Source of the DNA: Streptomyces sp. SCSIO 30461
GTDB lineage: Bacteria; Actinomycetota; Actinomycetes; Streptomycetales; Streptomycetaceae
Assembly (NCBI RefSeq): GCF_037023745.1
Contig: NZ_CP146101.1
Span: 5,262,001 to 5,326,000, forward strand
Direction: 5' to 3'
DNA: 64,000 nucleotides
This document shows, in pieces, positions 17,065 to 25,246 of this stretch. Within the stretch, counting starts at the first letter, position 1; every line of letters begins with the position of its first letter. The notes beneath the pieces were generated by a model. The model was not told the origin of the DNA. It made no database searches and saw nothing but the letters and a program-made list of their open reading frames with translations. The position numbers were made by a program, and so were the translations under genes.

Positions 17065-17850
17065 TCACGCACCGCTCATGCTTTCCCACTTCTGCTGAAT
17101 GTGGTTCATGTTGTCCAGCCAACGGTCGGTGTCGGTGGCCCTGCCCCGGTAGTACCCGGCGACCTCGGGGTGCGGCAGTATCAGAAAGCGATCGGCCTCG
17201 ATGCCGTCCATGAGGGCTCCGGCGACGTCCTCCGGCTCGATGGCGCCGGGCGCGAGGACCAGCTCACCGGCGACTCCGGCCTGAGTGAGCATGTCCGTGC
17301 GCACGCCCTGGGGGCAGATGGCGTGCACCTTCAGGCCGCGGTGCCGGTAGGTCAGAGACAGCCACTCGGCGAACGCGAGTGCGCCGTGCTTGGTGACGCT
17401 GTACGGAGCCGCGCCGATCATGCTCAGCAGCCCGGCGGCGGAGACCGTGGAGACGAAGCGGCCGCTGCCGCGCTCCAGCCAGTCGGGCAGCAGGGCGCTC
17501 GCAGCCCGCACATGCGCCATGACGTTGACATCCCAAGCGGCAGCCCAAGCCGTTTCGTCGGCGAGGGCGTCTCCCGCACCCGGGAGCCCGGCGTTGGCGC
17601 AGTAGATGTCGACGGTGCCGCCGAGCACCTCGCGCGCCTGCTCCACGATGGCGGAGGCGTCGCCGGGGACGGCGATGGCACCCGTCTCCTCGGCGATGGC
17701 CGCGGTCCTGACGGGGTCGATGTCGTTGACGGCGACCCGCGCGCCTTCGGCGACGAACCTGCGGGCGAGCGCCGCGCCGATGCCGCCGCCGGCTCCGGTG
17801 ACCACCACGTTCGTGCCCTGCACCGCACTCATGGGGGCTGCCTGGCTCAT
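17065..17850 (-). CDS. Short-chain dehydrogenase/reductase
   Basis: A 261-residue Rossmann-fold oxidoreductase. TGAGGGIGAALAR is the cofactor-binding glycine motif, ANAG is the structural motif, STVSA contains the catalytic Ser, and YSVTKHG gives the Tyr-Lys pair. The acidic residue in AVNDIDP suggests NAD(H) preference. A second in-frame Met lies six residues in; the first has GAGAGGCAG upstream. By analogy with LvaD of the levulinate pathway it could reduce a 4-ketoacyl-CoA to the 4-hydroxy compound handled by the convergent kinase-dehydrogenase pair. This is inference from context. Confidence 0.82.
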   Translation of the reverse strand: MSQAAPMSAVQGTNVVVTGAGGGIGAALARRFVAEGARVAVNDIDPVRTAAIAEETGAIAVPGDASAIVEQAREVLGGTVDIYCANAGLPGAGDALADETAWAAAWDVNVMAHVRAASALLPDWLERGSGRFVSTVSAAGLLSMIGAAPYSVTKHGALAFAEWLSLTYRHRGLKVHAICPQGVRTDMLTQAGVAGELVLAPGAIEPEDVAGALMDGIEADRFLILPHPEVAGYYRGRATDTDRWLDNMNHIQQKWESMSGA

Positions 17851-17919
17851 GGGAACTGCCTCTCGGTTGCGACTCGGCGACTCGGCGGATCAGCGGCCCG
17901 ACCACTCATCCAGCTACAG

Positions 17920-17933
17920 ACTAACCAGTCGGT
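17920..17933. promoter_or_regulatory. Degenerate copy of operator A before the SDR gene
   Basis: ACTAACCAGTCGGT shares 11 of 14 positions with the perfect palindrome at 13932-13945 and lies 70 bases upstream of the SDR start. One half-site (AGTCGGT) is close to intact while the other has drifted. It also sits in the promoter region of the divergent alpha/beta hydrolase gene at 18093. Confidence 0.5.
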
Positions 17934-18092
17934 ATGTCCCATGAAAGGCCTTCGGAACGGCTGCCGAAAGGGTTCCGCCGGCGTGTGTACGCCAAGCTCT
18001 GGTCGTCCGTCCCGCCGCGCGGGATGCTTTCCGCACACCCGATGCGCGGTGTACGTCCCCTGGCATGACGTCCGGGGCACGGGAGGAGGGAC

Positions 18093-19322
18093 ATGGTGGT
18101 GAACGAGATGGGTGCCGAACCGTACCGGGAGCTCACCTTCGACGCGCAGGGGGATGTCCACCGCGCCCAGCGGGACGCTCTGGCGGCACTGGACGTCACG
18201 GACCTGGTGCTGTTCGCGCACGGCTGGAACAACTCCCCTTCCGTGGCAAGGCGCTTCTACGAGCGCTTCTTCGAACCCTTCCCGCGATTCGTGGCGAGCG
18301 GGGCCACCGTCGGCTATGTGGGCGTCGTCTGGCCCTCGATGATGTTCACCGACGAGCCGATCCCGGATTTCGGCACGCTCGCCGGACTCTTTCCCGGGCA
18401 GGAGCGCACCCTGTCACGACTGTCCGTGCTGCTCGCGGACGAGCCCGACGACCGGGGGGCCTTCGAGGAATTCGGGTTCCTGGTGCGAGAGCTCGTCGAC
18501 ACCTGCGACGCCACTTCGGCCGAAGCCCGCGCAGGCGATCTGTCAGGTCCGGGCGGCGATGACATACCCGCCTTCCTCCATGAGGATCCGGTCGAGGTGT
18601 GCCGACTGTTCACCGACGCCCTGGACGGGACGGAGCCGCCACTGGCCCTCGGCTCGGGGCTCAGGAGGCTGTGGAAGGGCGGGCGTGAAGTTCTGCGCCA
18701 GGCCGCCTACTACACGATGAAGCGACGGGCGGGGACGGTCGGCGAGCGTGGGCTCGGGCCGGTGATCGCCCATCTGGCCCACTCATCTCCCGGGATCCGC
18801 GTCCATCTCACCGGACACAGCATGGGAGCGCGGCTCGTCGCCTTCGCTCTGCGCGGTCTGCCTGACGGCATAAGCGCGGTGAAGTCGGTGACTCTGCTCC
18901 AAGGCGCCTTCTCGCACTATGCGTTCGCGCCCTCGCTACCCCACGCACGCGGCAGCGGCGGGGTGCTGCGCTCCATGGAGAGGCGGGTGGACGGACCAGT
19001 GGTCGCCTGCTATTCACACCATGACTCGGCACTCGGGGTGCTGTACCCCCTGGCATCGAGGATGGCGAGGGACTCCTCGACGATCGTCGGTCTGGACAAG
19101 CGCTGGTGGGCGGTCGGCCACAACGGCATACAGGCGGTCGCGGGGGCCCGCCGGCTGACACTGGAGACGGCGTTACGGGAGGGGCTGCCTGGCTCGGGCT
19201 GCGTCAGTGTGGACACGGCGGCGGTGGTGCGCAGCGGCGGGCCGCCGTCCGGCGCTCACAGCGACATCCTGCATCCGGAGCTGGCGCGGGTGGTGCTGAG
19301 AGCGGGCCGGATCGGGCGTTGA
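18093..19322 (+). CDS. Alpha/beta-hydrolase-fold protein
   Basis: A 409-residue cytosolic hydrolase. The strand-loop VLFAHGWNNS looks like an oxyanion-hole region, and HLTGHSMGARLVAFAL is the nucleophile elbow GxSxG with Ser as nucleophile. A histidine near GHNGIQAV could complete the triad. Between them lies an insertion of about 130 residues that includes an acidic, proline/glycine-rich stretch, longer than in typical esterases and perhaps a lid. There is no signal peptide. The ribosome binding site GGGAGGAGGG before the ATG at 18093 is strong. The substrate is unknown; serine hydrolase chemistry is likely. Confidence 0.72.
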   Translation: MVVNEMGAEPYRELTFDAQGDVHRAQRDALAALDVTDLVLFAHGWNNSPSVARRFYERFFEPFPRFVASGATVGYVGVVWPSMMFTDEPIPDFGTLAGLFPGQERTLSRLSVLLADEPDDRGAFEEFGFLVRELVDTCDATSAEARAGDLSGPGGDDIPAFLHEDPVEVCRLFTDALDGTEPPLALGSGLRRLWKGGREVLRQAAYYTMKRRAGTVGERGLGPVIAHLAHSSPGIRVHLTGHSMGARLVAFALRGLPDGISAVKSVTLLQGAFSHYAFAPSLPHARGSGGVLRSMERRVDGPVVACYSHHDSALGVLYPLASRMARDSSTIVGLDKRWWAVGHNGIQAVAGARRLTLETALREGLPGSGCVSVDTAAVVRSGGPPSGAHSDILHPELARVVLRAGRIGR

Positions 19323-19387
19323 GCACAGCGCTGCCGAGCCGGGCGCCGAGCAAGGCGCCGCCGGGTCGGCACTGGACACCGCGGTAC

Positions 19388-19425
19388 CGGATCGGGCGCT
19401 GGGGCGGCGCCGGGCACCCGATCCG
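19388..19425. terminator. Bidirectional hairpin between convergent genes
   Basis: CGGATCGGG (19388-19396) and CCCGATCCG (19417-19425) form a perfect 9-bp stem, followed by TTT on the plus strand. It lies between the convergent ends of the hydrolase (19322) and the penicillin-acylase gene (19449). Confidence 0.6.
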
Positions 19426-19448
19426 TTTCCCGCGTGATGGTGCGGCGG

Positions 19449-22268
19449 TCAGCGGTGCGAGGGGAACTCTGCGACCAACTGGTAGGTCGGACGGTTCTGC
19501 CAGCTGATCGCCGGGTGGGTGATCCCGCCCAAGGCGCGGTGCATCACCGTGTCGGAGCACCACTGGTCGCCCGCCCGGCAGTTGATGTCACCTGGGTAGA
19601 CCTCGGTGGCGGGCTTCGCCACCGCCTGCTTCAGTGTGCCGAGCAGCACCTCACGGCAGGTGGCGAGTCGACCTCCGCCGCAGTAGGTCGCGGGCAGCGG
19701 GCCGGCGACCGGGTCGCCGAGGACCTGCCGCAGGTCCTTGTCCACGAAGCCCCACCACCCCGACTGGAAAGCCGATCCGCTGTGCCCGCCTGTGGGGCCA
19801 TGGGAGGCTGCGGGCGACTCGTCGATGGGCAGGTTCGCCGCCAGGGCCTGGTAGAGGTCGCCCCCGAGCCCCGGTCTGAACTCGGCGCCGACCAGCAGTG
19901 GCCACCAGGCATCCATGATCCGCACAGCGTCGGCGTGGCCGTAGACATGCGAGCCCGGCGTGGTCTCCTTGCGCTGTGCGCCCGCCGCCCGCCAAGTCTC
20001 CAGTTGGCGGATCGCCGTGTCGAGTTGGGCGTCGGTGACAGGCGAGCTTCGGACGACCCGGAGCAGTTCGGGCAGCAGTTGCTCTCCACGCAGGTCGGTG
20101 ACGCCTGCTTCGGCCATGGCCCGGGTGAGCGAGGCCCGGGTCACTCCGCCGCCCCGGACCAGCGCGGCGACCCGATCGTCCAGCAGGTCGCCCCGGTGGA
20201 CGGCGCCCATACCGAAGCCCGCGGTGTTGTAGTCGTCGGCCTGCCGGTTGTTCCAGGAGATGTAGTAGTCCTGGCCGATGGATCGGGGGTGTTCGGCGAA
20301 GGGGGTGTAGTCGGCGGTGCCCGCGACCGGGTCGAAGCCTCGCCACTCATAGGCGGACTCGGCCTTCACCGGCAGCGCCGGGTCGACACCGGCGGCGCGC
20401 ACCGGGTTCATACCGCTGTTGTAGTAGGCGGCGGTGCGGGAGTCGGCGTAGAACCAGTTGAAGGCGTAGTCGATCTGGTGCGCGGCCTGCTGGAAGGAGG
20501 CGGCGTCCGTCACGAACGACGGATCGTTGAGCATCTGGAAGCCGATGATCGAGTCGGCCTCATGCCCATAGGTGCTGCGCAGCGAGGTGTAGGCCACCGG
20601 CTTGCCGCCGATCGTGGCGCGATGGGTGACGGTGCCGTACTTGGTGCGCCACACCTGGAGCCGGTAGGAGCCCGCCGCGGTGCCGTCCGCGACGGTGGGC
20701 TTCCAGGCGTTGCGGCGCTCCAGCTTCTCCATCGGGATGCAGCCGCCGCGGTAGAGGTAGTGGTCGGCGTACAGGCCCGGTGTGCCGCCCCCCGGAGCGC
20801 ACAGTTCGATGGCGTAGGTGTCGGTGATGTCCTGCCCCGCGGAGGTGGCGGACCAGGCGTAGTCCTGGCCTCGCCCCATCTGCACGTACATGCCGACGCC
20901 CGCGAAGGAGACACCGCGGGCGGAGATCCCCGGTCCCTGGATCTCCTGCAGCATCAGCAGTTGCGGGGCGAAGTAGCCGGTCTGCGGGCCGAAGACGGCG
21001 ATGGGGCGGCCGCTCGCGGTGTGGGCTCCCGAGACCAGCAGCGCGTTGGACATGCCGCGCCTGGGGTCCAGCGACCCGGTCGGCAGCACACCCTGGTCGA
21101 AGATGCCCTGGGCGGGCGCCAGGGCTCCGGGGTTGCGCACCGGGGTCTTGGCGTTGGTGCCGGCCGAGCCGGTGCTGTCGTACACCAGCGGTTCGGCACG
21201 CACCGAGCCCGGGTCGGGCAGGGCGGTGCCGCGCGGGTCCTCCGGCTTCTGCGCGTAGGGAAAGGACGAGCCGTCGTGGACGGTGAGCACGGCCTCCGGG
21301 TCGTTGCGCTGGCGGAACGCCTCCCAGACCCGGGTGCCATCGGCCACGCCGTACTTCTGCTGGGCGGCGAGCAGCGAGAGTGCGGCCTGGACCTCGCCGC
21401 CTCCGCCACCGCCGAACTGCCCGCCGACCACGGAGGCGATGGCGATCAGGTCGGTGAGGCTGAAGGGCGCGATCTCACCGGCGTTGGTGATCGCGTCGAT
21501 ATGGCCGGTGAGTACGTACTCGCCGGGGAAGTAGCGGCCGTTCTTGGACTGGGTGCGATAGGCGTTGATGCCGTCGACATAGGCCTGCGCGTCGGCCATC
21601 GCCTGTTCGCCCCGGGGGCCTTCGGTGGTGCGGATACGGTCGATCTGGGCCTGGTAGTCGGCCTCGGTGTACGGAGCTCCGGGCCAGAACTGCTGCTCAA
21701 GGCCCTGGTTGGCGAGGGCACCGCCGGCGAAGGGTGTGAGGTTGCCCCGTCCGATGTGCCGGAAGAGGTCCATCATCCAGAGCCGGTCCTGGGCGGCGGC
21801 GTACCCGGCGCCGAACTCGGTGCCGTACCGGGTGGTGCCCTTGATGTGCGGGACCCCGGTCTTCTTGTCCCGGGTGATCGTGACGTCCGGGCGCGGGGTG
21901 GCGACGGATTCCACCTGGCTCCACGGTACTCCGAAGGAGGCGTCGTTGAAGAAGTCGGTCAGCTTGGCGTCGGTGAGCCCGCCGTATCCGCCCGCCAACG
22001 CGTCGTACCGGGCGAGTTGGTCGGAGCTGTGGCCGGGGCGGGTACCCAGCAGCCGGTGGAGCAGGATGTCGGTGAGGGTGGCGTTGCCGTTCTGCCCCGG
22101 TGGCAGGATGTCCACGCACTGACTCCGGCCCTGTGCGAGGCAGTGGTCGACAACGGGGTCCTCGGCCGCAGTGGCCTGGGGCAGCGGTGCCAGGAGTGCG
22201 GTGCCGAGTGCGAGGGCTGCGCAGGCGGTTCTCAGTCGTCCGGTGGGGGATCCGGTGATACGTCGCAT
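19449..22268 (-). CDS. Secreted penicillin acylase-family protein (Ntn hydrolase)
   Basis: A 939-residue precursor. Residues 1-35 are a signal peptide (basic start, hydrophobic core, ATA-A cleavage region). The alpha-chain region contains GYAAAQDRLWMMDLFR. The nucleophile Ser407 in RRGMSNALLVSG would become the N-terminus of the beta chain after autocatalytic cleavage, as in penicillin G and aculeacin A acylases. Paired cysteines in the C-terminal part suggest extracytoplasmic disulfides. Such enzymes deacylate beta-lactams, lipopeptides or acyl-homoserine lactones; the natural substrate cannot be deduced. The ATG at 22268 follows GAGGAG. It is monocistronic, with a palindrome 48-66 bases upstream of the start. 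Confidence 0.85.
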   Translation of the reverse strand: MRRITGSPTGRLRTACAALALGTALLAPLPQATAAEDPVVDHCLAQGRSQCVDILPPGQNGNATLTDILLHRLLGTRPGHSSDQLARYDALAGGYGGLTDAKLTDFFNDASFGVPWSQVESVATPRPDVTITRDKKTGVPHIKGTTRYGTEFGAGYAAAQDRLWMMDLFRHIGRGNLTPFAGGALANQGLEQQFWPGAPYTEADYQAQIDRIRTTEGPRGEQAMADAQAYVDGINAYRTQSKNGRYFPGEYVLTGHIDAITNAGEIAPFSLTDLIAIASVVGGQFGGGGGGEVQAALSLLAAQQKYGVADGTRVWEAFRQRNDPEAVLTVHDGSSFPYAQKPEDPRGTALPDPGSVRAEPLVYDSTGSAGTNAKTPVRNPGALAPAQGIFDQGVLPTGSLDPRRGMSNALLVSGAHTASGRPIAVFGPQTGYFAPQLLMLQEIQGPGISARGVSFAGVGMYVQMGRGQDYAWSATSAGQDITDTYAIELCAPGGGTPGLYADHYLYRGGCIPMEKLERRNAWKPTVADGTAAGSYRLQVWRTKYGTVTHRATIGGKPVAYTSLRSTYGHEADSIIGFQMLNDPSFVTDAASFQQAAHQIDYAFNWFYADSRTAAYYNSGMNPVRAAGVDPALPVKAESAYEWRGFDPVAGTADYTPFAEHPRSIGQDYYISWNNRQADDYNTAGFGMGAVHRGDLLDDRVAALVRGGGVTRASLTRAMAEAGVTDLRGEQLLPELLRVVRSSPVTDAQLDTAIRQLETWRAAGAQRKETTPGSHVYGHADAVRIMDAWWPLLVGAEFRPGLGGDLYQALAANLPIDESPAASHGPTGGHSGSAFQSGWWGFVDKDLRQVLGDPVAGPLPATYCGGGRLATCREVLLGTLKQAVAKPATEVYPGDINCRAGDQWCSDTVMHRALGGITHPAISWQNRPTYQLVAEFPSHR

Positions 22269-22315
22269 GGTTGCTCCTCGATGAAGCGGGTGCGGCGCAG
22301 GCTACTGGCCATATG

Positions 22316-22334
22316 ACTCATCGGTAAGATGAGT
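22316..22334. promoter_or_regulatory. Palindrome ACTCATC-N5-GATGAGT before the penicillin acylase gene
   Basis: A perfect 7-bp-arm inverted repeat is centred about 57 bases upstream of the acylase start, in the spacer shared with the divergent gene at 22514. Position and symmetry suggest a repressor site; no regulator gene is adjacent. Confidence 0.5.
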
Positions 22335-22513
22335 GGCCGTCACTTTTTGTCTTGCCTGTACGCCGTCCGACGCCGGCCGTGACGCCCACTCGGCTGGATC
22401 CGGCCCCGTATCCCGGGACGGATGTTCGATGGAGCCGGATTGGGTAGTCGTACGTCCATTCCTCAACGCGGAAGTACGAGCCATGGAGTACGAGCGACGG
22501 AGGTGGCAGTGCG

Positions 22514-23125
22514 ATGGCTGGTTTCCGGAGTCTTGCCAGACAGGTCCGCGACCCACGGGGTGATCTCGCCCTGAGGCGCTATTCACTGCGGAAGTGCCTG
22601 GAGCGATTTGCTCCGTACGGGCACCGGGCGACCTGGAATCATCTGTGCAGCAGGCACGGTATCGAGCCCGAGGACCGGGCTCCCGATCCGGGGCGGCTGG
22701 TGGCCGCGCTCGACGAGTTGGAGCAGGCGAGGGCCGTGTGGCTCGCCTACGAGGAGCGGTTCGCCGCACGGCGCAAACGCGAGAAGCACGACGGGCTGCG
22801 GCGCCCTGGATCGATCGACGACTGGCACCGGCGCACCTGGGGCGGCAACGGGATCGCCCGGTGCGACGACCCGGAGGTGCACCCTTCGGACCCGCTGGAT
22901 GTGGTGCTGTGCCGACTGATCCGGGCGCTCGGATCGAGCCCGAGTGCGGTCTGCCCGGTGTGCGCGGACCGGCGCATCGTCTGGCGGCAGGATCTGGAAC
23001 ACGATCCGGGCTTCGGTCCGGTGTGCACGGGCTGCGGAGTGGTGGTGCCCCAGCCGGTGCTGACACACGAGGCGCTGAGGAGCGCCAAGCGGATGCGCGG
23101 CAGGGCGCTGGCGTCGGTGGCCTGA
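22514..23125 (+). CDS. Conserved hypothetical protein with C-terminal zinc-ribbon-like cysteines
   Basis: A 203-residue basic, soluble protein. The N-terminal two-thirds are charged and helical (LVAALDELEQARAVWLAYEE). The last third has CPVC and, 21 residues on, CTGCG, four cysteines spaced as in a zinc ribbon. The basic character and zinc motif are compatible with nucleic-acid binding, but I do not recognise the family. GGAGGTGGCAG precedes the ATG at 22514. A strong hairpin directly after the stop shows it is a single-gene unit. Confidence 0.65.
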   Translation: MAGFRSLARQVRDPRGDLALRRYSLRKCLERFAPYGHRATWNHLCSRHGIEPEDRAPDPGRLVAALDELEQARAVWLAYEERFAARRKREKHDGLRRPGSIDDWHRRTWGGNGIARCDDPEVHPSDPLDVVLCRLIRALGSSPSAVCPVCADRRIVWRQDLEHDPGFGPVCTGCGVVVPQPVLTHEALRSAKRMRGRALASVA

Positions 23126-23135
23126 CACTCACCCT

Positions 23136-23178
23136 GCGGGCACGGGCACCGGCAGCGCGACGCCGGGCCCGTGCCCGC
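23136..23178 (+). terminator. Hairpin terminator after the zinc-ribbon protein gene
   Basis: GCGGGCACGGGC (23136-23147) pairs perfectly over 12 bp with GCCCGTGCCCGC (23167-23178). Flanking ACACTC and GAGTGT extend the pairing. It starts 11 bases after the stop at 23125. Confidence 0.7.
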
Positions 23179-23296
23179 CTGAGTGTGCCCGTACCCGTAC
23201 CCGCGTGACCGTAGCGGAGACGAAATCCGGTGGACAACCGCAATTCCCCGCAGCGAAAGTGACGTTGTATCCGAACCACGTCCAGGGGGCCGTCAG

Positions 23297-23500
23297 ATGT
23301 CGACGCCGCATGTCACCGCCGAGGTATCGACCGTCCATGAGCACCCGAACGCCGACGCACGCGAACTGACCCAAGTGGGCCTGTATCGGGCCGTCGTCAC
23401 CAAGGGCGCCTAACGCAGCGGTGACATCGCCGTCCACATCCCGGAGCAGGCCGTGAGCCCGGCGTATCCGACCCGCAAGGGCGGCACCGAATACGAGTAG
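23297..23500 (+). pseudogene. Remnant of a DRB0094-type RNA ligase gene, N-terminal fragment with in-frame stops
   Basis: The ATG at 23297 behind AGGGGG opens the sequence TAEVSTVHEHPNADARELT followed by QVGLYRAVVTKGA. From memory this closely matches the N-terminus of Streptomyces RNA ligase (ATP) proteins of the Deinococcus DRB0094 family. The frame then hits TAA at 23411-23413, where the intact family has a Tyr codon. It continues recognisably (RSGDIAVHIPEQAV) before losing similarity and reaching a second stop at 23498-23500. The catalytic nucleotidyltransferase core is absent. It is therefore a decayed fragment rather than a small gene. Confidence 0.6.
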
Positions 23501-23603
23501 ACCCGCCTGGTGCGAGGTGGCCCGGCACGGGGGTGCGGGCCACCTCGCACAGTGGCACATCCGGCCGGGGTTCCGTTGACAGACGCCCCGCCCGCCCACC
23601 ATG

Positions 23604-23619
23604 CTAAGCAGTCGCTTAG
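23604..23619. promoter_or_regulatory. Operator B: palindrome CTAAGC-N4-GCTTAG
   Basis: A perfect palindrome lies 37 bases before the MaoC hydratase start at 23656. A 13-of-16 copy (CTGAGCAAGCGCTTAG) lies upstream of the TetR gene at 24137-24778. The shared site indicates that this TetR regulates both the hydratase and itself. Confidence 0.7.
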
Positions 23620-23655
23620 ACGTGCGTCCCCCGGATGAGAGGCAAGGAAGAAGAC

Positions 23656-24117
23656 ATGGCCGAGCCCAGGATCTTCACATCCCCAGATGAGCTGATCGCC
23701 GGAGTGGGCGAGCAGCTCGGCCACAGCGACTGGCTGGAGGTCGACCAGAAGCGGATCGACCTCTTCGCCGACGCCACGGGCGATCACCAGTGGATCCATG
23801 TGGACCCCGAGCGCGCGGCCTCCGGCCCGTTCGGCCGGACCATCGCGCACGGGTATCTCACCTTGTCGCTGCTGCCCGCGCTGGTCCCCCAGGTGATGCG
23901 GGTCGAGGGCATGAAGATGGGCATCAACTACGGCACCAACAAGGTGCGCTTCCCCGCCCCCGTGCCGGTCGGCTCCCGGCTGCGCGCCACGGCGGTGATC
24001 AAGAGCGTCGAAGAGGCGGGCGGCGGCGTACAGGTGACAGCGGTCGTCACCGTGGAGCGCGAAGGCGGCGACAAGCCGGTCTGCGTGGCCGAGTCGGTCT
24101 CCCGCTACTTCTTCTGA
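23656..24117 (+). CDS. MaoC-family dehydratase ((R)-specific enoyl-CoA hydratase-like)
   Basis: A 153-residue hot-dog-fold protein. FADATGDHQWIHVDPERA and GPFGRTIAHGYLTLSL are the hydratase-2 motif, containing the catalytic Asp and His that add water to trans-2-enoyl-CoA. The start is the ATG at 23656 after AAGGAAGAAG, not the upstream ATG at 23635. It converges with the TetR gene, and operator B at 23604-23619 sits in its promoter, so it is probably derepressed by an acyl-CoA or related ligand. No partner dehydrogenase is co-transcribed with it. Confidence 0.88.
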   Translation: MAEPRIFTSPDELIAGVGEQLGHSDWLEVDQKRIDLFADATGDHQWIHVDPERAASGPFGRTIAHGYLTLSLLPALVPQVMRVEGMKMGINYGTNKVRFPAPVPVGSRLRATAVIKSVEEAGGGVQVTAVVTVEREGGDKPVCVAESVSRYFF

Positions 24118-24136
24118 GCCGCCGCTCCGCTCCCGC

Positions 24137-24778
24137 TCACAGGAGTCGGTTCCGTGCGGCGGCACCGACCATGCGCAGCGCGAGGTCGGCGTAGAGCGCG
24201 CCGACCTCGTCGGGAGTGCGGCGGCCCTGGGCACTGAACCACCTGGCCACGTCGATGCACAAGGACAGCACCGCGAGGGTCGTCCCGGGGACGTCCGAAA
24301 CGTCGAACTCCCCTGCCGCGACGCCTTCATTGACAATGCGCTGGACCACCGCGTCCGACTTGCGCCGCAGCGCCACGATCTCGGCGCGGTGCTCCTCACT
24401 GAGCGCGTCGAGCTCGTACTGCACGACCCGTGCAGTAGTGTGCCGCTCGGCGTGCCAGCGGACGAAGCAGCGCACAGCGTCGGCGAGCCGCTCGGCGGCC
24501 GTGCCCTCGCGGTCGGCCGCCTCCGTCAGGAGCTCCAGCGCTCGATCATGACCGATCCGGCTGATCCGGTGGAGCAGCTCTTCCTTGGTCTTGTAGTGGA
24601 TGTAGAGCGCGGCCGGACTCATCCCGGCCCGGCCGGCGATATCGCGTGTCGTGGTGGCGTGGTAACCGCGCTCGGCGAAGGCGTCGACGGCGGCGACCAG
24701 TAGCCGCCTGGCCGCCTCGGGGGTGACCTCGCCCCACGCCATGTCATCGACGCCGGACACTTCCTCCGCCGCACTCAT
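24137..24778 (-). CDS. TetR-family regulator B
   Basis: A 213-residue repressor. The helix-turn-helix is read in LLVAAVDAFAERGYHATTTR, then AGRAGMSPAALYIHYKTKEELL. The C-terminal ligand domain is helical, with a WHAERHTTARVVQYELDAL segment common in actinobacterial lipid-metabolism TetRs. An in-frame ATG at 24826 exists, but the ATG at 24778, after GGGGCGGAG, leaves room for the operator copy at 24836-24851. It is convergent with the MaoC gene it most likely represses. Confidence 0.86.
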   Translation of the reverse strand: MSAAEEVSGVDDMAWGEVTPEAARRLLVAAVDAFAERGYHATTTRDIAGRAGMSPAALYIHYKTKEELLHRISRIGHDRALELLTEAADREGTAAERLADAVRCFVRWHAERHTTARVVQYELDALSEEHRAEIVALRRKSDAVVQRIVNEGVAAGEFDVSDVPGTTLAVLSLCIDVARWFSAQGRRTPDEVGALYADLALRMVGAAARNRLL

Positions 24779-24835
24779 CGCTCGCTCCGCCCCTTCGTCT
24801 CCGCCTCCTGGCCGGACGAACACCATACCCCGAAC

Positions 24836-24851
24836 CTGAGCAAGCGCTTAG
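24836..24851. promoter_or_regulatory. Operator B copy upstream of the TetR-B gene
   Basis: CTGAGCAAGCGCTTAG matches the palindrome at 23604-23619 at 13 of 16 positions and is 58 bases upstream of the TetR start at 24778. It implies autoregulation. Confidence 0.6.
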
Positions 24852-24858
24852 AACGCGC

Positions 24859-25146
24859 TCACAGCTTCTGGAACGGGTCGTGTTCTGCCAGCAGCTTCTC
24901 CAGCCGGGCTTGGTCCACCCGGCTGACGATCTGCCCGGCCTCCTGCTTGTCACGGACGACCTTGGCCAGAGTGAAGGACGATGTCGTCAGGTAGAGCACG
25001 GCGATGCCGAGGAAGGCCCGCACCCAGGCGTCGGCATCCAGGTTGACGATGCCGAGGGTGACCGCGCCGAGGGCGATACCGAAGGAGATCGCGGCCTGCG
25101 CGTAGTAGGCCGTCGTGTTCTGCTGCTTGATCTGCGCGTCGCTCAT
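24859..25146 (-). CDS. YiaA/B-like two-helix inner membrane protein
   Basis: A 95-residue protein with two transmembrane helices (roughly residues 14-33 and 39-58) joined by a short loop, then a charged cytosolic tail (KVVRDKQEAGQIVSRVDQARL). This matches the YiaAB two-helix family, whose function is unknown. The frame reaches 25179, but the ATG at 25146 fits the family start. The gene ends 8 bases before operator B, upstream of the TetR gene. Confidence 0.7.
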   Translation of the reverse strand: MSDAQIKQQNTTAYYAQAAISFGIALGAVTLGIVNLDADAWVRAFLGIAVLYLTTSSFTLAKVVRDKQEAGQIVSRVDQARLEKLLAEHDPFQKL

Positions 25147-25246
25147 GAACCCAGCATCGGCGAGCATGACGGGCACCACATCCGTACGCGTACTCAGGCG
25201 AACGACTCGGACCTGGACGCGTCCGACCGGCCTTGCGCCCAGTCGC

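Noticed and set aside
19434..22316. 960-codon open frame on the plus strand
   Set aside because: It is exactly antisense to the penicillin-acylase gene, and its translation is a low-complexity Gly/Val/Asp mixture without motifs. Long antisense frames are expected in high-GC DNA.
23297..23413. Short genuine gene of 38 codons
   Set aside because: Recognisable coding sequence continues past the stop, so a nonsense-mutated remnant explains it better.
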